From: Acidobacteriota bacterium
GTDB lineage: Bacteria; Acidobacteriota; UBA6911
DNA: 5,557 nt
Assembly (NCBI GenBank): GCA_017860075.1
Contig: JAFNAH010000351.1
Coordinates: forward strand, 1-5,557
Direction of reading: 5' to 3'
Numbering within the stretch: the stretch's first letter is position 1; every line of letters starts with the position of its first letter. The notes beneath the pieces were generated by a model. That model worked only from the letters and a program-made list of their open reading frames with translations. It made no database searches and had not been told where the DNA came from. Shown here one piece after another: positions 1 to 5,557 of the stretch. The position numbers were made by a program, and so were the translations under genes.

Positions 1-31
1 GCGGAACGAGGATCGTCGACAACTCCGGCAT
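1..31 (-). CDS. Possible 5' end of a glycosyltransferase-2-like gene, cut by the window edge
   Basis: Reading leftward from an ATG at 31, ten codons are open to the edge and give MPELSTILVP. This resembles the first beta strand of family 2 glycosyltransferases, which often begin M-x-x-L-S-x-I-x-V-P followed by V/A-Y-N-E. It starts 97 bases downstream of the DUF6599-like gene on the same strand, so it could be a further gene of that unit. There is no good Shine-Dalgarno sequence; the nearest purine run (GGGAA) is about 15 bases upstream. Another ATG at 38 opens a different frame (MHNAGVVDD...). With only ten residues visible the family call is a guess from N-terminal pattern. Confidence 0.28.
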   Translation of the reverse strand, partial: MPELSTILVP

Positions 32-128
32 TATGCATGCTGCGCGTTCCCGGGCAATGGCATTTTCCGGGATGGCAGCAGGGCGCTCTGCCGGCAGGCA
101 AACCTGTGGCCGCGGCCGAGGAGGACTC

Positions 129-1028
129 TCAGTTTACCGGGGGCCTCTGCGCGAGACGAACCGTTACCGAAAGACGCGGGCCGGCGCAGGATATGCGGCC
201 ATATTTCCCGTCATAGTCCCGGAACACGAGCGCCATTTCGGACTTGTCGACGACCTTGAGGTAGGAATCCAGGTTGCGCCGAAGGTGATTGAAAGCCGAC
301 GCCGCGTCGGCCGCGTTCGCATAATCGGCGAGAACCAGGGTGTATCTCCCGCCGGGTGTCTCGTAGTTTCCTGCCACCGCGGTCACTTTCCGGCCGAGTT
401 GGAGAACATCGCCTTCTCCCAATGTGTAGATGGCCTGCAGGGCGTATGGCCCACGTATCAGGCGGAGGGAGTCTTTGACCAGGTTTGCCTGCGGCAACAT
501 CTTCAAAGCCCCAACCGGAGCGTCCGGCTGCAGCCGCGAGGCGACGTACTTGCCGAACTCGAGCATCTGCGGGATGTTCTTTTTGTCGCCGTCGAGGTTG
601 TTCACGATCACGTAGTAACGGTCTCGTTTGAATCGAAGCTGAAAGGCGCTGATCGTGTGGCGCTCTCGAAAGGACGGGTCGGGGGTCTCCTTCCCGCAGT
701 TCGCCAGGTAAATGCCGGCGGCGGCCGTCGGGTCGGTCATGCGGTAGATCTCGATCTGAATCTGGCCCTGAGCGCTGCTCGCCCCGGCAGGCCGCGTGCG
801 TGAACCATAGCGCTGGACGGCCAATTGTTCGAACCCGAACTCGAGGTAAAGCTCGGCACCCCCGTCGATGAAGCCGTACAGGTCCGCAGCATTGAAGATA
901 CGCGCCGGAGCGGTCCTGTCCCACATTTGCAGGAACCCATTCGACGGCAGGAGGTCAGGACCGGGAGATTTCGCCTGCCCATACAGCGGAGCGGCCGCTA
1001 AAGCCCAGATGACGATGAATCGTTTCAT
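129..1028 (-). CDS. Exported DUF6599-like protein, unknown function
   Basis: This 299-residue protein begins with a short signal peptide (KR, then a hydrophobic stretch to about residue 15, likely cleavage near YGQA at 16-19). The mature part has the pattern I associate with the DUF6599 family of Acidobacteriota: a YGFIDGGAELYLEFGF block at 51-66, then an I-E-I-Y-R-M-x-D-P strand with A-x-G-I-Y near 92-107. A second, similar-looking half around 208-290 (L-G-R-K, Y-T-L-V-L-A-D-Y, A-x-x-A-F-x-H-L) may be a degenerate repeat of the fold. Only two cysteines are present in the mature protein (C111, C281), and no catalytic signature is evident. Its ATG overlaps the stop of the DUF362 gene (ATGA) and sits 7 bases after AGAGGA, so it is probably translated from the same message. 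Function is unknown; the family name is from memory of the motif, not a search. Confidence 0.85.
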   Translation of the reverse strand: MKRFIVIWALAAAPLYGQAKSPGPDLLPSNGFLQMWDRTAPARIFNAADLYGFIDGGAELYLEFGFEQLAVQRYGSRTRPAGASSAQGQIQIEIYRMTDPTAAAGIYLANCGKETPDPSFRERHTISAFQLRFKRDRYYVIVNNLDGDKKNIPQMLEFGKYVASRLQPDAPVGALKMLPQANLVKDSLRLIRGPYALQAIYTLGEGDVLQLGRKVTAVAGNYETPGGRYTLVLADYANAADAASAFNHLRRNLDSYLKVVDKSEMALVFRDYDGKYGRISCAGPRLSVTVRLAQRPPVN

Positions 1029-2215
1029 GCCTCGATCCTCTCGACTCCCATTTTTTCCATGTTCGCGATGCCAAGCCCAAGAGTCTCTGCATAGTGAAGA
1101 TACTCAGTGTAGCGCGGATTTTCATTCATCGGCCGCCCCACCTCCTTGCGCTTCTGGACAAGCTCGCGGTAGCAGAACATGTCCAGGGCGAAGGGATCCG
1201 TGGCAAAGTACAGGGAGTGATTGGGGTAGATAAACTGGGCGTTTCCGTAGGGCCCGCCGTCGTACTGTCCCCTGATCCCGTCCGTGATGTTCAGGACCAG
1301 TTTGTCCCTGATCACCGGCGCAGCCAGGACCTCGGTGCACACGGTGAAGAACAGCGGGTCGTGGAGCCTTGCCGTGTTGCAGATGGAGCCGTAACCCATG
1401 TTCTTGGTGGCCATGGCGATTCCACTGCCTGTGTTCTTGTAAGTCCCCAGGTTAATGATCTTTGTCAGGCGCTGAGTTATCAGCTTGCCGAAGTAGGAAC
1501 AGTCGTCGTTGAACACGTTCTGGTTCAGGTAGGAATCGTCGTCGGGATATTCGCGCACACTCCTGCCGTCCAGGCCCTTGACGCGGTAATAGACGTTGCG
1601 GTCGAAGTTGCCGGCGCTCAGATGGACTCCGTTTGCGTCCCGCCACCTGTTTCCATTCTGATCCATTGTCTGCAAACCCTCGACCTGCATCCCCGGAAAT
1701 CGGGCCCGCGTGAACCCTGCGTCCGCAAGCTCGTAGTCGAAGCGGTCCCAGATCACAATGTTTTGCGCAGGGATTCCGTTCCGGCCGAGCCAGGCGACCA
1801 CCGCGTCAACCAGTTCGAGCCGCGTACTGATCACAGGAGCTCCGGTGGGATTGACTTTGATCCCAACCACGTCGTCCCGGTCGAAGAACAGTCTGAAGCT
1901 CTCCGCCTGATCCCTGCCGGTCAGCCCGCAGATCCCCTTTTCGACCATCCGTGAGATGACCGCCGCGTCGAACCGATCTTCAACGAGCGAGCCCGGGTCC
2001 CTAACCTTGACTACCCTGCCGGGGAAGGGTCCGGGCAACGAGTGCGGCGTCCTGGGCACCTTCATGAAATCGGCGATGTTGGTTTCCATGCGGGATGCAG
2101 GCTGCTGACCCCGCTCGAAGCAGGCGACGCCCAGGATGAGACTGCTGCCTGCGAGCGAACAGGCGCCGGCTGCGCGGACGAATTCGCGGCGACTCAAAGA
2201 GCCGGTCGGAACCAT
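1025..2215 (-). CDS. Tat-exported DUF362 domain protein
   Basis: The product is 396 residues from the chosen ATG at 2215. Residues 8-14 (SRREFVR) followed by a hydrophobic, small-residue stretch to about 31 form a twin-arginine signal, so the protein is probably exported folded. GVAC at 29-32 is only a poor lipobox. The rest fits DUF362: D-D-V-V-G-I-K-V-N-P at 114-123, a KIINLGTYKNTGSG block followed by A-T-K-N-M-G-Y-G at 252-276, N-I-T-D-G-I-R-G near 309-316, and T-D-P-F-A-L-D-M at 339-346, where DUF362 proteins usually have D-P-V-A-x-D. Some relatives carry a ferredoxin domain; no CxxCxxC cluster is visible here. The frame stays open upstream to an ATG at 2239 and a TTG at 2251, but only 2215 has an SD-like AGGA, so the start is uncertain. 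The gene heads a coupled pair with the DUF6599-like gene. Biochemical role is unknown. Confidence 0.9.
   Translation of the reverse strand: MVPTGSLSRREFVRAAGACSLAGSSLILGVACFERGQQPASRMETNIADFMKVPRTPHSLPGPFPGRVVKVRDPGSLVEDRFDAAVISRMVEKGICGLTGRDQAESFRLFFDRDDVVGIKVNPTGAPVISTRLELVDAVVAWLGRNGIPAQNIVIWDRFDYELADAGFTRARFPGMQVEGLQTMDQNGNRWRDANGVHLSAGNFDRNVYYRVKGLDGRSVREYPDDDSYLNQNVFNDDCSYFGKLITQRLTKIINLGTYKNTGSGIAMATKNMGYGSICNTARLHDPLFFTVCTEVLAAPVIRDKLVLNITDGIRGQYDGGPYGNAQFIYPNHSLYFATDPFALDMFCYRELVQKRKEVGRPMNENPRYTEYLHYAETLGLGIANMEKMGVERIEA
1036..1041 (-). promoter_or_regulatory. Ribosome binding site of the DUF6599-like gene, inside the DUF362 coding end
   Basis: On the minus strand the site reads AGAGGA, 7 bases before the ATG at 1028. 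It lies within the last codons of the DUF362 gene, whose TGA overlaps this ATG. A strong site at a 4-base overlap supports both the start choice and translational coupling. Confidence 0.6.
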
Positions 2216-2224
2216 CGACTTGTG

Positions 2225-2228
2225 TCCT
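2225..2228 (-). promoter_or_regulatory. Putative ribosome binding site deciding the DUF362 start
   Basis: The minus strand reads AGGA, 9 bases before the ATG at 2215. The alternative starts (ATG 2239, TTG 2251) have no comparable purine-rich site, and starting at 2215 gives a typical Tat n-region of about 8 residues before the twin arginines. Confidence 0.4.
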
Positions 2229-2351
2229 GTCTTGTTCATAGAAACCGGCAAGCGGATGTTACCCGGGCCCGTGGGCTCGAAGGCTGGCGTCCCTAGTCTT
2301 TACCTCGCAGACGAAATTGTCCAGCACACCGTCGTCGACCGGCATCCCGGT

Positions 2352-2364
2352 TTCTTCAGAAGAA
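2352..2364. promoter_or_regulatory. Small perfect palindrome, possible operator
   Basis: The sequence is TTCTTC-A-GAAGAA, a perfect 6-bp inverted repeat about a single central base. Its position between divergent genes would suit a dimeric regulator site, but one copy of this size can arise by chance and no known operator is recognised. Confidence 0.2.
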
Positions 2365-2455
2365 GCGTGAAAGAGCTGGGATTCCACAACCTTGTTCGGG
2401 AGGCATTCGTGCCCGCGCCCTCGACCCGAAGCTCGAAAGGTTCCGCGAGTCGGAG

Positions 2456-2581
2456 AAGCTGTGAAGAAGTCACCGCAGAGGCGCAATGACCGCAGAGAGT
2501 GATATCTATCTGATTTAGAATCAACTGTTTATCTCTGCGAACTCTGCGTCGTTGCGGTGCTCATAGATTTTTTCACAGCTT
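2456..2581. repeat. Approximately 126-bp quasi-palindromic element with CGCAGAG motifs
   Basis: The ends are a perfect 10-bp inverted repeat, AAGCTGTGAA (2456-2465) and TTCACAGCTT (2572-2581). Inside, the left arm has CACCGCA...CGCA...CGCAGAGA and the reverse complement of the right arm has the same blocks; about 21 of 30 aligned bases match, with the right arm about 6 bases longer in its outer spacer. The centre is a small palindrome TGATT-TAG-AATCA (2511-2523), within two bases of the midpoint of the outer arms. As RNA or single-stranded DNA it could fold into one long imperfect hairpin. Similar CGCAGAG-rich sequences are familiar as dispersed intergenic repeats in several environmental phyla, so a REP- or MITE-like element is my preferred reading. 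No T-run follows either arm as in a classical terminator, and the site lies between divergent, not convergent, genes. Confidence 0.75.
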
Positions 2582-2678
2582 GGGAGACCCGCCCTGCGTG
2601 ACTCGAGCGCGTGGATCCGCGCCGCCGGCGCGTACGTTGTTGAATCCGGGGAGGCGATGGATCAATCTTCATATGCCA

Positions 2679-2707
2679 TTGAAATGAGCCGCGTGATTTT
2701 CTATAAA
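2679..2707 (+). promoter_or_regulatory. Sigma70-type promoter for the DsbA-like/MauE-like pair
   Basis: A -35 box TTGAAA (2679-2684) lies exactly 17 bases before a -10 box TATAAA (2702-2707); each matches consensus at 5 of 6 positions. Transcription would begin near 2714, giving a short leader of about 37 bases to the ATG at 2751. The surrounding AT-rich patch stands out from the GC-rich background. Confidence 0.6.
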
Positions 2708-2737
2708 TTCATCGCTGTATCTTTCTGGGGATTCCCG

Positions 2738-2742
2738 GGTGA
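2738..2742 (+). promoter_or_regulatory. Ribosome binding site deciding the start of the DsbA-like gene
   Basis: GGTGA, part of the anti-SD complement, lies 8 bases before the ATG at 2751. The in-frame GTG at 2739 overlaps this site and has no site of its own, so 2751 is preferred. Confidence 0.5.
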
Positions 2743-2750
2743 GAGCCACT

Positions 2751-3365
2751 ATGCGAATTTCGTACCTCGTATCAGTATTGTGCGTGGGGCTGGCGGTTTT
2801 TGCCGCAGTGCCGGCGCAGACGCCCCAACTGACTCCCGAGCAGGCTGTCGGCGGCAAGCTCGATGCCCCCGTCCGGATCGAGGTGTTCTCGGACTTTCAG
2901 TGTCCCGCATGCCGTGGCTTCTTCCTGGACTCGATCCAGAAGGTTCTGGAGAACTATTGCAGCCAGGACAAGGTGTGCGTGATCTATCACGAATTCCCGC
3001 TGAAGAACCACAACCTCGCCCGCCTCGCCGCCCGCTATTCCAAGGCCGCGCAACGGCTGGGGCGGAAACAATGGTTGACCGTGATGGGCGCTCTATACAC
3101 GAACCAGGCGGAGTGGACGTGGGACGGATCCGTTGATGCTGTGATCTCCAGGACGCTGAGTCCTCAGGATTTCGCCGAGCTGAAGAAGCGGCTCGAGGAT
3201 CCCTCCATCGACACCGCCATAGACCAGGAGGTCGCCCTGGGCGAGAAGCGGCAAGTGACATCGACGCCGACGTTTTTCCTCTCTTCAGGCGGGAAGGAAG
3301 AGCGAGTCGTGGGCGGCGTGCCGTACGTTGTTCTGAAGGGTTACATCGACCGGCTCATAGGCTGA
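2751..3365 (+). CDS. Exported DsbA-like thioredoxin-fold disulfide oxidoreductase
   Basis: The product is 204 residues from the ATG at 2751 (208 from an in-frame GTG at 2739). A signal peptide covers about residues 1-22, with likely cleavage after VPA. The mature protein has the DsbA/Thioredoxin_4 layout: strand V-R-I-E-V-F-S-D-F-Q, then the active site CPAC (C51, C54) at the start of a helix, a helical insertion of about 100 residues, the cis-proline loop T-S-T-P-T (P173), then a strand and glycine turn (V-V-G-G-V-P-Y) and a final helix. The expected role is thiol-disulfide exchange on exported proteins. C70 and C76, six residues apart, could form a second, structural disulfide. CPAC differs from the CPHC of E. 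coli DsbA, so whether it acts as oxidase, isomerase or reductase cannot be told from sequence. It is followed after 6 bases by the MauE-like gene, a plausible membrane redox partner, under the promoter at 2679-2707. Confidence 0.92.
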   Translation: MRISYLVSVLCVGLAVFAAVPAQTPQLTPEQAVGGKLDAPVRIEVFSDFQCPACRGFFLDSIQKVLENYCSQDKVCVIYHEFPLKNHNLARLAARYSKAAQRLGRKQWLTVMGALYTNQAEWTWDGSVDAVISRTLSPQDFAELKKRLEDPSIDTAIDQEVALGEKRQVTSTPTFFLSSGGKEERVVGGVPYVVLKGYIDRLIG

Positions 3366-3371
3366 ACGACC

Positions 3372-3812
3372 ATGTTCCGGAGAATCCTGCATTGGCTGTG
3401 CCGCTTGATCCTGGCGGGTATCTTCCTGTACACGGGATACATCAAGCTGCGCTCTCCGCTGCAGTTCGCCGCCGTTCTTGCAGGCTACCAACTTTTCCCC
3501 GACGCCCTGATCCTGCCCATGGCCGACTACTTCCCCTGGATCGAGATTGCGCTGGGAGTCCTGCTGCTTGTCGGGTGGAAGATCCGTTATGTTGCCGTCG
3601 CCGCCTGCGCGCTTCTGGCTTCGTTCCTCGCGGTCCTGAGCATCACCTACTTCCGTGGCATCGAGGCGAACTGCGGGTGTTTCAGCTTCGAGGACCGGAT
3701 CTCGCTCCTGACCCTCGGCCGCGACACGCTCATTCTTCTGCCGGCGCTGTTCCTGGCACTCACCGGGGCGCGCGCCGCCAGGTCTGAACCCGCCCCGGCA
3801 AAGACCGCATAG
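3372..3812 (+). CDS. MauE/DoxX-family integral membrane protein
   Basis: This 146-residue protein has four hydrophobic segments at about 8-22, 47-68, 71-92 and 117-132, matching the size and four-helix layout of MauE/DoxX-like proteins. After the third helix comes N-C-G-C-F (C101, C103), the cysteine pair typical of the MauE branch, followed by the usual L-x-x-G-R-D-T-L segment entering helix four. The G-I-F-L-Y-T-G-Y-I-K-L block after helix one is also typical of DoxX/MauE proteins. In methylamine users MauE, with the thioredoxin-like MauD, is needed to mature the disulfide-rich dehydrogenase subunit. No methylamine dehydrogenase genes are present here, so a general thiol-redox role with the adjacent CPAC protein is inferred. 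The gene starts 6 bases after that gene's stop, with a weak AGG site 10 bases upstream inside it, indicating an operon. The short tail after 133 is alanine- and proline-rich. I leave the symbol blank because the mau pathway is absent. Confidence 0.88.
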   Translation: MFRRILHWLCRLILAGIFLYTGYIKLRSPLQFAAVLAGYQLFPDALILPMADYFPWIEIALGVLLLVGWKIRYVAVAACALLASFLAVLSITYFRGIEANCGCFSFEDRISLLTLGRDTLILLPALFLALTGARAARSEPAPAKTA

Positions 3813-4081
3813 AGAGCTTCGAAGGCCGAGTGCGGCGGGTCAGCAGAAGAGGCCCATCTGGCGTCGGGAGGCACAGGCAGGGCCAAACCACCTGGCGTCC
3901 ATCTCTCTCACGTGGATGCTGATCATGCTGCCGACTCAGTTCCCGCCTCAGGTTCATCCCTGACGGAAAGAAGTCCTGCCCGCCTGGTCAGGGCTTTGCT
4001 CCCGGGATCTGCTGGACTTCGTAACTGCTGATCTCCTGAATCGTCTCAGAAGGATGCCTCGGGGACGGAACCAGCCCGCGG
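3813..4081. other. Convergent spacer without a recognisable gene
   Basis: These 269 bases lie between the ends of the MauE-like gene and glmM, where terminators for both messages would be expected. The best inverted repeat is CCCTGAC (3958-3964) with GTCAGGG (3987-3993), a 7-bp stem with a 22-base loop and no following T-run, so no intrinsic terminator is convincing. CTGGCGTC occurs twice, near 3859 and 3892, probably by chance. Termination may be Rho-dependent or the relevant structure is too imperfect to see. Confidence 0.5.
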
Positions 4082-5446
4082 TCAGGTCGCGAGCGCGTCG
4101 ACCAGAGCGTCCCGGATGCGCGCGGCGAATGATTCGACAGCCCGCTCATCGGGACCTTCGACGAGGACACGCGCCTTCGCTTCCGTTCCCGAGTAGCGAA
4201 CCAGCACGCGGCCTTCCGCTCCGAGTTTGCGCTCGACCTCGGAGATTACGCGCTGCACGGAAGGAAGCTGCTCTATGGCTGTTTTTCGCCTGACGGAGAA
4301 GCTCAGGAGCGACTGCGGCATCCGGGTCATTACGCCGCCTGCGATTTCCGAGACCGGCCGCCCTTCGCGCACTATGGCGGCCAGGACCTGCAGCGCGGCC
4401 AGGATGCCGTCTCCGGTAGTGGCGTGATCGAGGAAGATAACGTGCCCCGACTGCTCTCCGCCGAGGTTGTATCCCCCCCTGCGCATTTCGTCGACGACAT
4501 ACCGGTCGCCGACCGCTGTGCGAACCACCCGGCCTCCTGCTGCACGGATCGCCCGGTCGAGCCCGAGGTTACTCATCACGGTCGCAACGAGGGTATTGCC
4601 CCGCAGCGTCCCCTCTCTGAGCATCCTCGTCGCGCAAAGTGCCATGACGGCGTCACCGTCGATAACCGCCCCCCGCTCGTCTATCAGGATCACCCGGTCG
4701 GCATCGCCGTCGAGACTGATGCCGACGTGAGCCCCCGCCTTGACGACCTCGCGCGCCGCCACGTCAGGGTGGAGTGATCCGCAGCGCAGGTTTATGTTGC
4801 AGCCGTTGGGGGAGATTCCGATCGCTTTGACCTCCGCGCCCAGTTCGCGGAAGACCAGTGGGGCGGCCTTATACGCCGCGCCGTGAGCGCAGTCCGCCAC
4901 CATCCGGATCCCGTCGAGTGTCAGGTCCCGGGGGAACGTGTGTTTGAGCTCGACTACGTATCGTCCAAGGGCATCGTCTATCCGGAAAGACCGGCCGATG
5001 CCGCTCCCAAGCGCGAGTCTTCCTGTGTCTGTCATCACCTCTTCGATCTGGACTTCGGCGTCATCGGGAAGCTTGAAGCCATCCGCCCCGAACAGCTTGA
5101 TCCCGTTGTCGCGGTAGGGATTGTGAGAGGCGGAGATCATGATGCCCGCGTCGGCACGCATCGAAGAAGTTATGAAGGAGATCCCCGGGGTAGGCAGCGG
5201 GCCAACGAGCATCGCCTCGCCGCCGACCGAGCAGATGCCCGACGTGATGGCTGTCTCGAACATGTAACCCGACAACCGGGTATCCTTGCCGATCACGATG
5301 CGGGGGCGCTTTCGGCCGCCCGACCTCCGGATCACCTGGGTCAGCGCGCGGCCGAGCGCCATCGCCGTCTCGCACGTCATGGGGTGGGTGTTTGCCACAC
5401 CGCGGATGCCGTCGGTGCCGAACAATTTGCGGACTCTGGTGGTCAT
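4082..5446 (-). CDS. glmM: Phosphoglucosamine mutase GlmM
   Basis: GlmM interconverts glucosamine-6-phosphate and glucosamine-1-phosphate in the cytoplasm, the step before GlmU makes UDP-GlcNAc for peptidoglycan and lipopolysaccharide. The 454-residue length is close to the usual 445-455. All four alpha-D-phosphohexomutase domains are recognisable: the N-terminal [10 protein letters not shown] (8-16 region); the catalytic loop [17 protein letters not shown] (104-120), with the phosphorylated serine at S107; the metal loop DGDADR (D246, D248, D250); the sugar-selecting GEQSGH (330-335), favouring GlmM over other hexomutases; and the phosphate-binding R-Y-S-G-T-E (418-423). The ATG at 5446 follows GGGGGA by 8 bases and starts at the conserved family N terminus. 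The gene is complete, with every key residue present. No obvious partner gene lies within the window, and neither cdaA nor folP, common neighbours elsewhere, is visible. Confidence 0.97.
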   Translation of the reverse strand: MTTRVRKLFGTDGIRGVANTHPMTCETAMALGRALTQVIRRSGGRKRPRIVIGKDTRLSGYMFETAITSGICSVGGEAMLVGPLPTPGISFITSSMRADAGIMISASHNPYRDNGIKLFGADGFKLPDDAEVQIEEVMTDTGRLALGSGIGRSFRIDDALGRYVVELKHTFPRDLTLDGIRMVADCAHGAAYKAAPLVFRELGAEVKAIGISPNGCNINLRCGSLHPDVAAREVVKAGAHVGISLDGDADRVILIDERGAVIDGDAVMALCATRMLREGTLRGNTLVATVMSNLGLDRAIRAAGGRVVRTAVGDRYVVDEMRRGGYNLGGEQSGHVIFLDHATTGDGILAALQVLAAIVREGRPVSEIAGGVMTRMPQSLLSFSVRRKTAIEQLPSVQRVISEVERKLGAEGRVLVRYSGTEAKARVLVEGPDERAVESFAARIRDALVDALAT

Positions 5447-5557
5447 ATCAGGAATCCCCCAAATAGGCGTGCGGCGCCGCTCTGAAGCGCCTCGGCGGGT
5501 CGGAAAACGTGTGAAATAATCATTCGAATTTGGTGTACCGGCCCTCCGGGCCTCGGT
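5447..5557. other. Upstream region of glmM, partial
   Basis: Only 111 bases precede glmM before the edge. They include the GGGGGA ribosome site (5455-5460, minus strand) and, near the edge, a GC-rich palindrome GGCCC-TCC-GGGCC at about 5540-5552 that could be the tail hairpin of an upstream gene. An AT-rich patch at about 5513-5533 is the only promoter-like composition, but I could not place convincing -35 and -10 boxes in it. Confidence 0.35.

Larger units (their letters stand above)
2252..2738. other. Divergent intergenic region holding promoters and a long palindrome
   Basis: These 487 bases separate two divergently transcribed gene pairs. No convincing gene is present: frames remain open on both strands across about 2300-2486, but their translations show no recognisable motif and none has a good ribosome site. 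The right part contains the quasi-palindrome and the rightward promoter listed separately. A GC-rich 6-bp hairpin with a 3-base loop (CGCGCC-GCC-GGCGCG, 2618-2632) lies between them. For the leftward DUF362 message the best promoter-like match is TGGACA at 2323-2318, 17 bases before AAGACT at 2300-2295; the second box fits only 3 of 6 consensus bases, so the leftward promoter is unresolved. Confidence 0.6.

Noticed and set aside
33..803. A 256-codon plus-strand open frame
   Set aside because: It lies wholly opposite the DUF6599-like gene or its tail, has no recognisable motif and has arginine/glycine/valine-heavy composition typical of an antisense shadow in GC-rich DNA.
1094..1954. A 286-codon plus-strand open frame
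   Set aside because: It is the antisense of the DUF362 gene, which has clear domain motifs and a Tat signal; the antisense product resembles no family.
2259..2524. Short minus-strand open frames upstream of the DUF362 gene (75 and 74 codons)
   Set aside because: They run into the quasi-palindrome, lack ribosome sites and show no family resemblance; kept only as a low-interest observation.
2456..2581. CRISPR-like or tandem repeat array
   Set aside because: The repeated CGCAGAG blocks are few, inverted around one centre and lack regular spacers, so a palindromic element fits and a CRISPR array does not.
2657..3136. A 159-codon plus-strand open frame overlapping the DsbA-like gene
   Set aside because: It is a different frame across the CPAC protein, overlaps its promoter, and its translation is low-complexity Arg/Pro/Gly-rich.
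3958..3993. Terminator between the convergent MauE-like and glmM genes
   Set aside because: The stem is only 7 bp with a 22-base loop and has no T-run on either strand.
4883..5485. A 200-codon plus-strand open frame
   Set aside because: It is opposite the conserved N-terminal half of glmM and is rich in Arg, His and Asp without motifs, as expected for a shadow.

Overview
This is a GC-rich bacterial chromosomal window with four clearly real, complete protein genes and possibly the first codons of a fifth at the left edge. The gene content suggests an Acidobacteriota-type soil or sediment bacterium: a DUF6599-like secreted protein, a Tat-exported DUF362 protein, and a CGCAGAG-rich palindromic intergenic element. 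That assignment is inference; no rRNA or clade-specific marker is present. I see no phage, transposase, CRISPR array, tRNA or rRNA.

Layout. At the far left (1-31, minus) are ten codons that could begin a glycosyltransferase-2-like protein (weak call). Next is a minus-strand pair, transcribed right to left: a Tat-signal DUF362 protein (about 2215 down to 1025), then a signal-peptide DUF6599-like protein (1028 down to 129). They are joined by a 4-base ATGA overlap and look translationally coupled. A 487-bp divergent intergenic region (2252-2738) follows. It holds a roughly 126-bp quasi-palindrome (2456-2581), a small 13-bp palindrome, and a good sigma70-type promoter (2679-2707) firing rightward. 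That promoter serves a plus-strand pair: an exported DsbA-like thioredoxin-fold protein with a CPAC active site (2751-3365), and 6 bases later a four-helix MauE/DoxX-type membrane protein with an NCGCF motif (3372-3812). A 269-bp convergent spacer separates these from glmM (5446 down to 4082, minus), the phosphoglucosamine mutase of UDP-GlcNAc synthesis. Its start lies 111 bp from the right edge.

How the genes may work together. The DsbA-like/MauE-like pair reads as an envelope thiol-redox module: a soluble CxxC protein plus a membrane partner that could pass electrons to or from it, as MauD and MauE are thought to do. The DUF362/DUF6599 pair encodes two exported proteins of unknown function made from one message. 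GlmM is ordinary housekeeping for peptidoglycan and LPS precursors. I did not find a clearly new defence or mobile system. The most unexplained structure is the intergenic quasi-palindrome, and the most testable functional questions are the two two-gene export modules.
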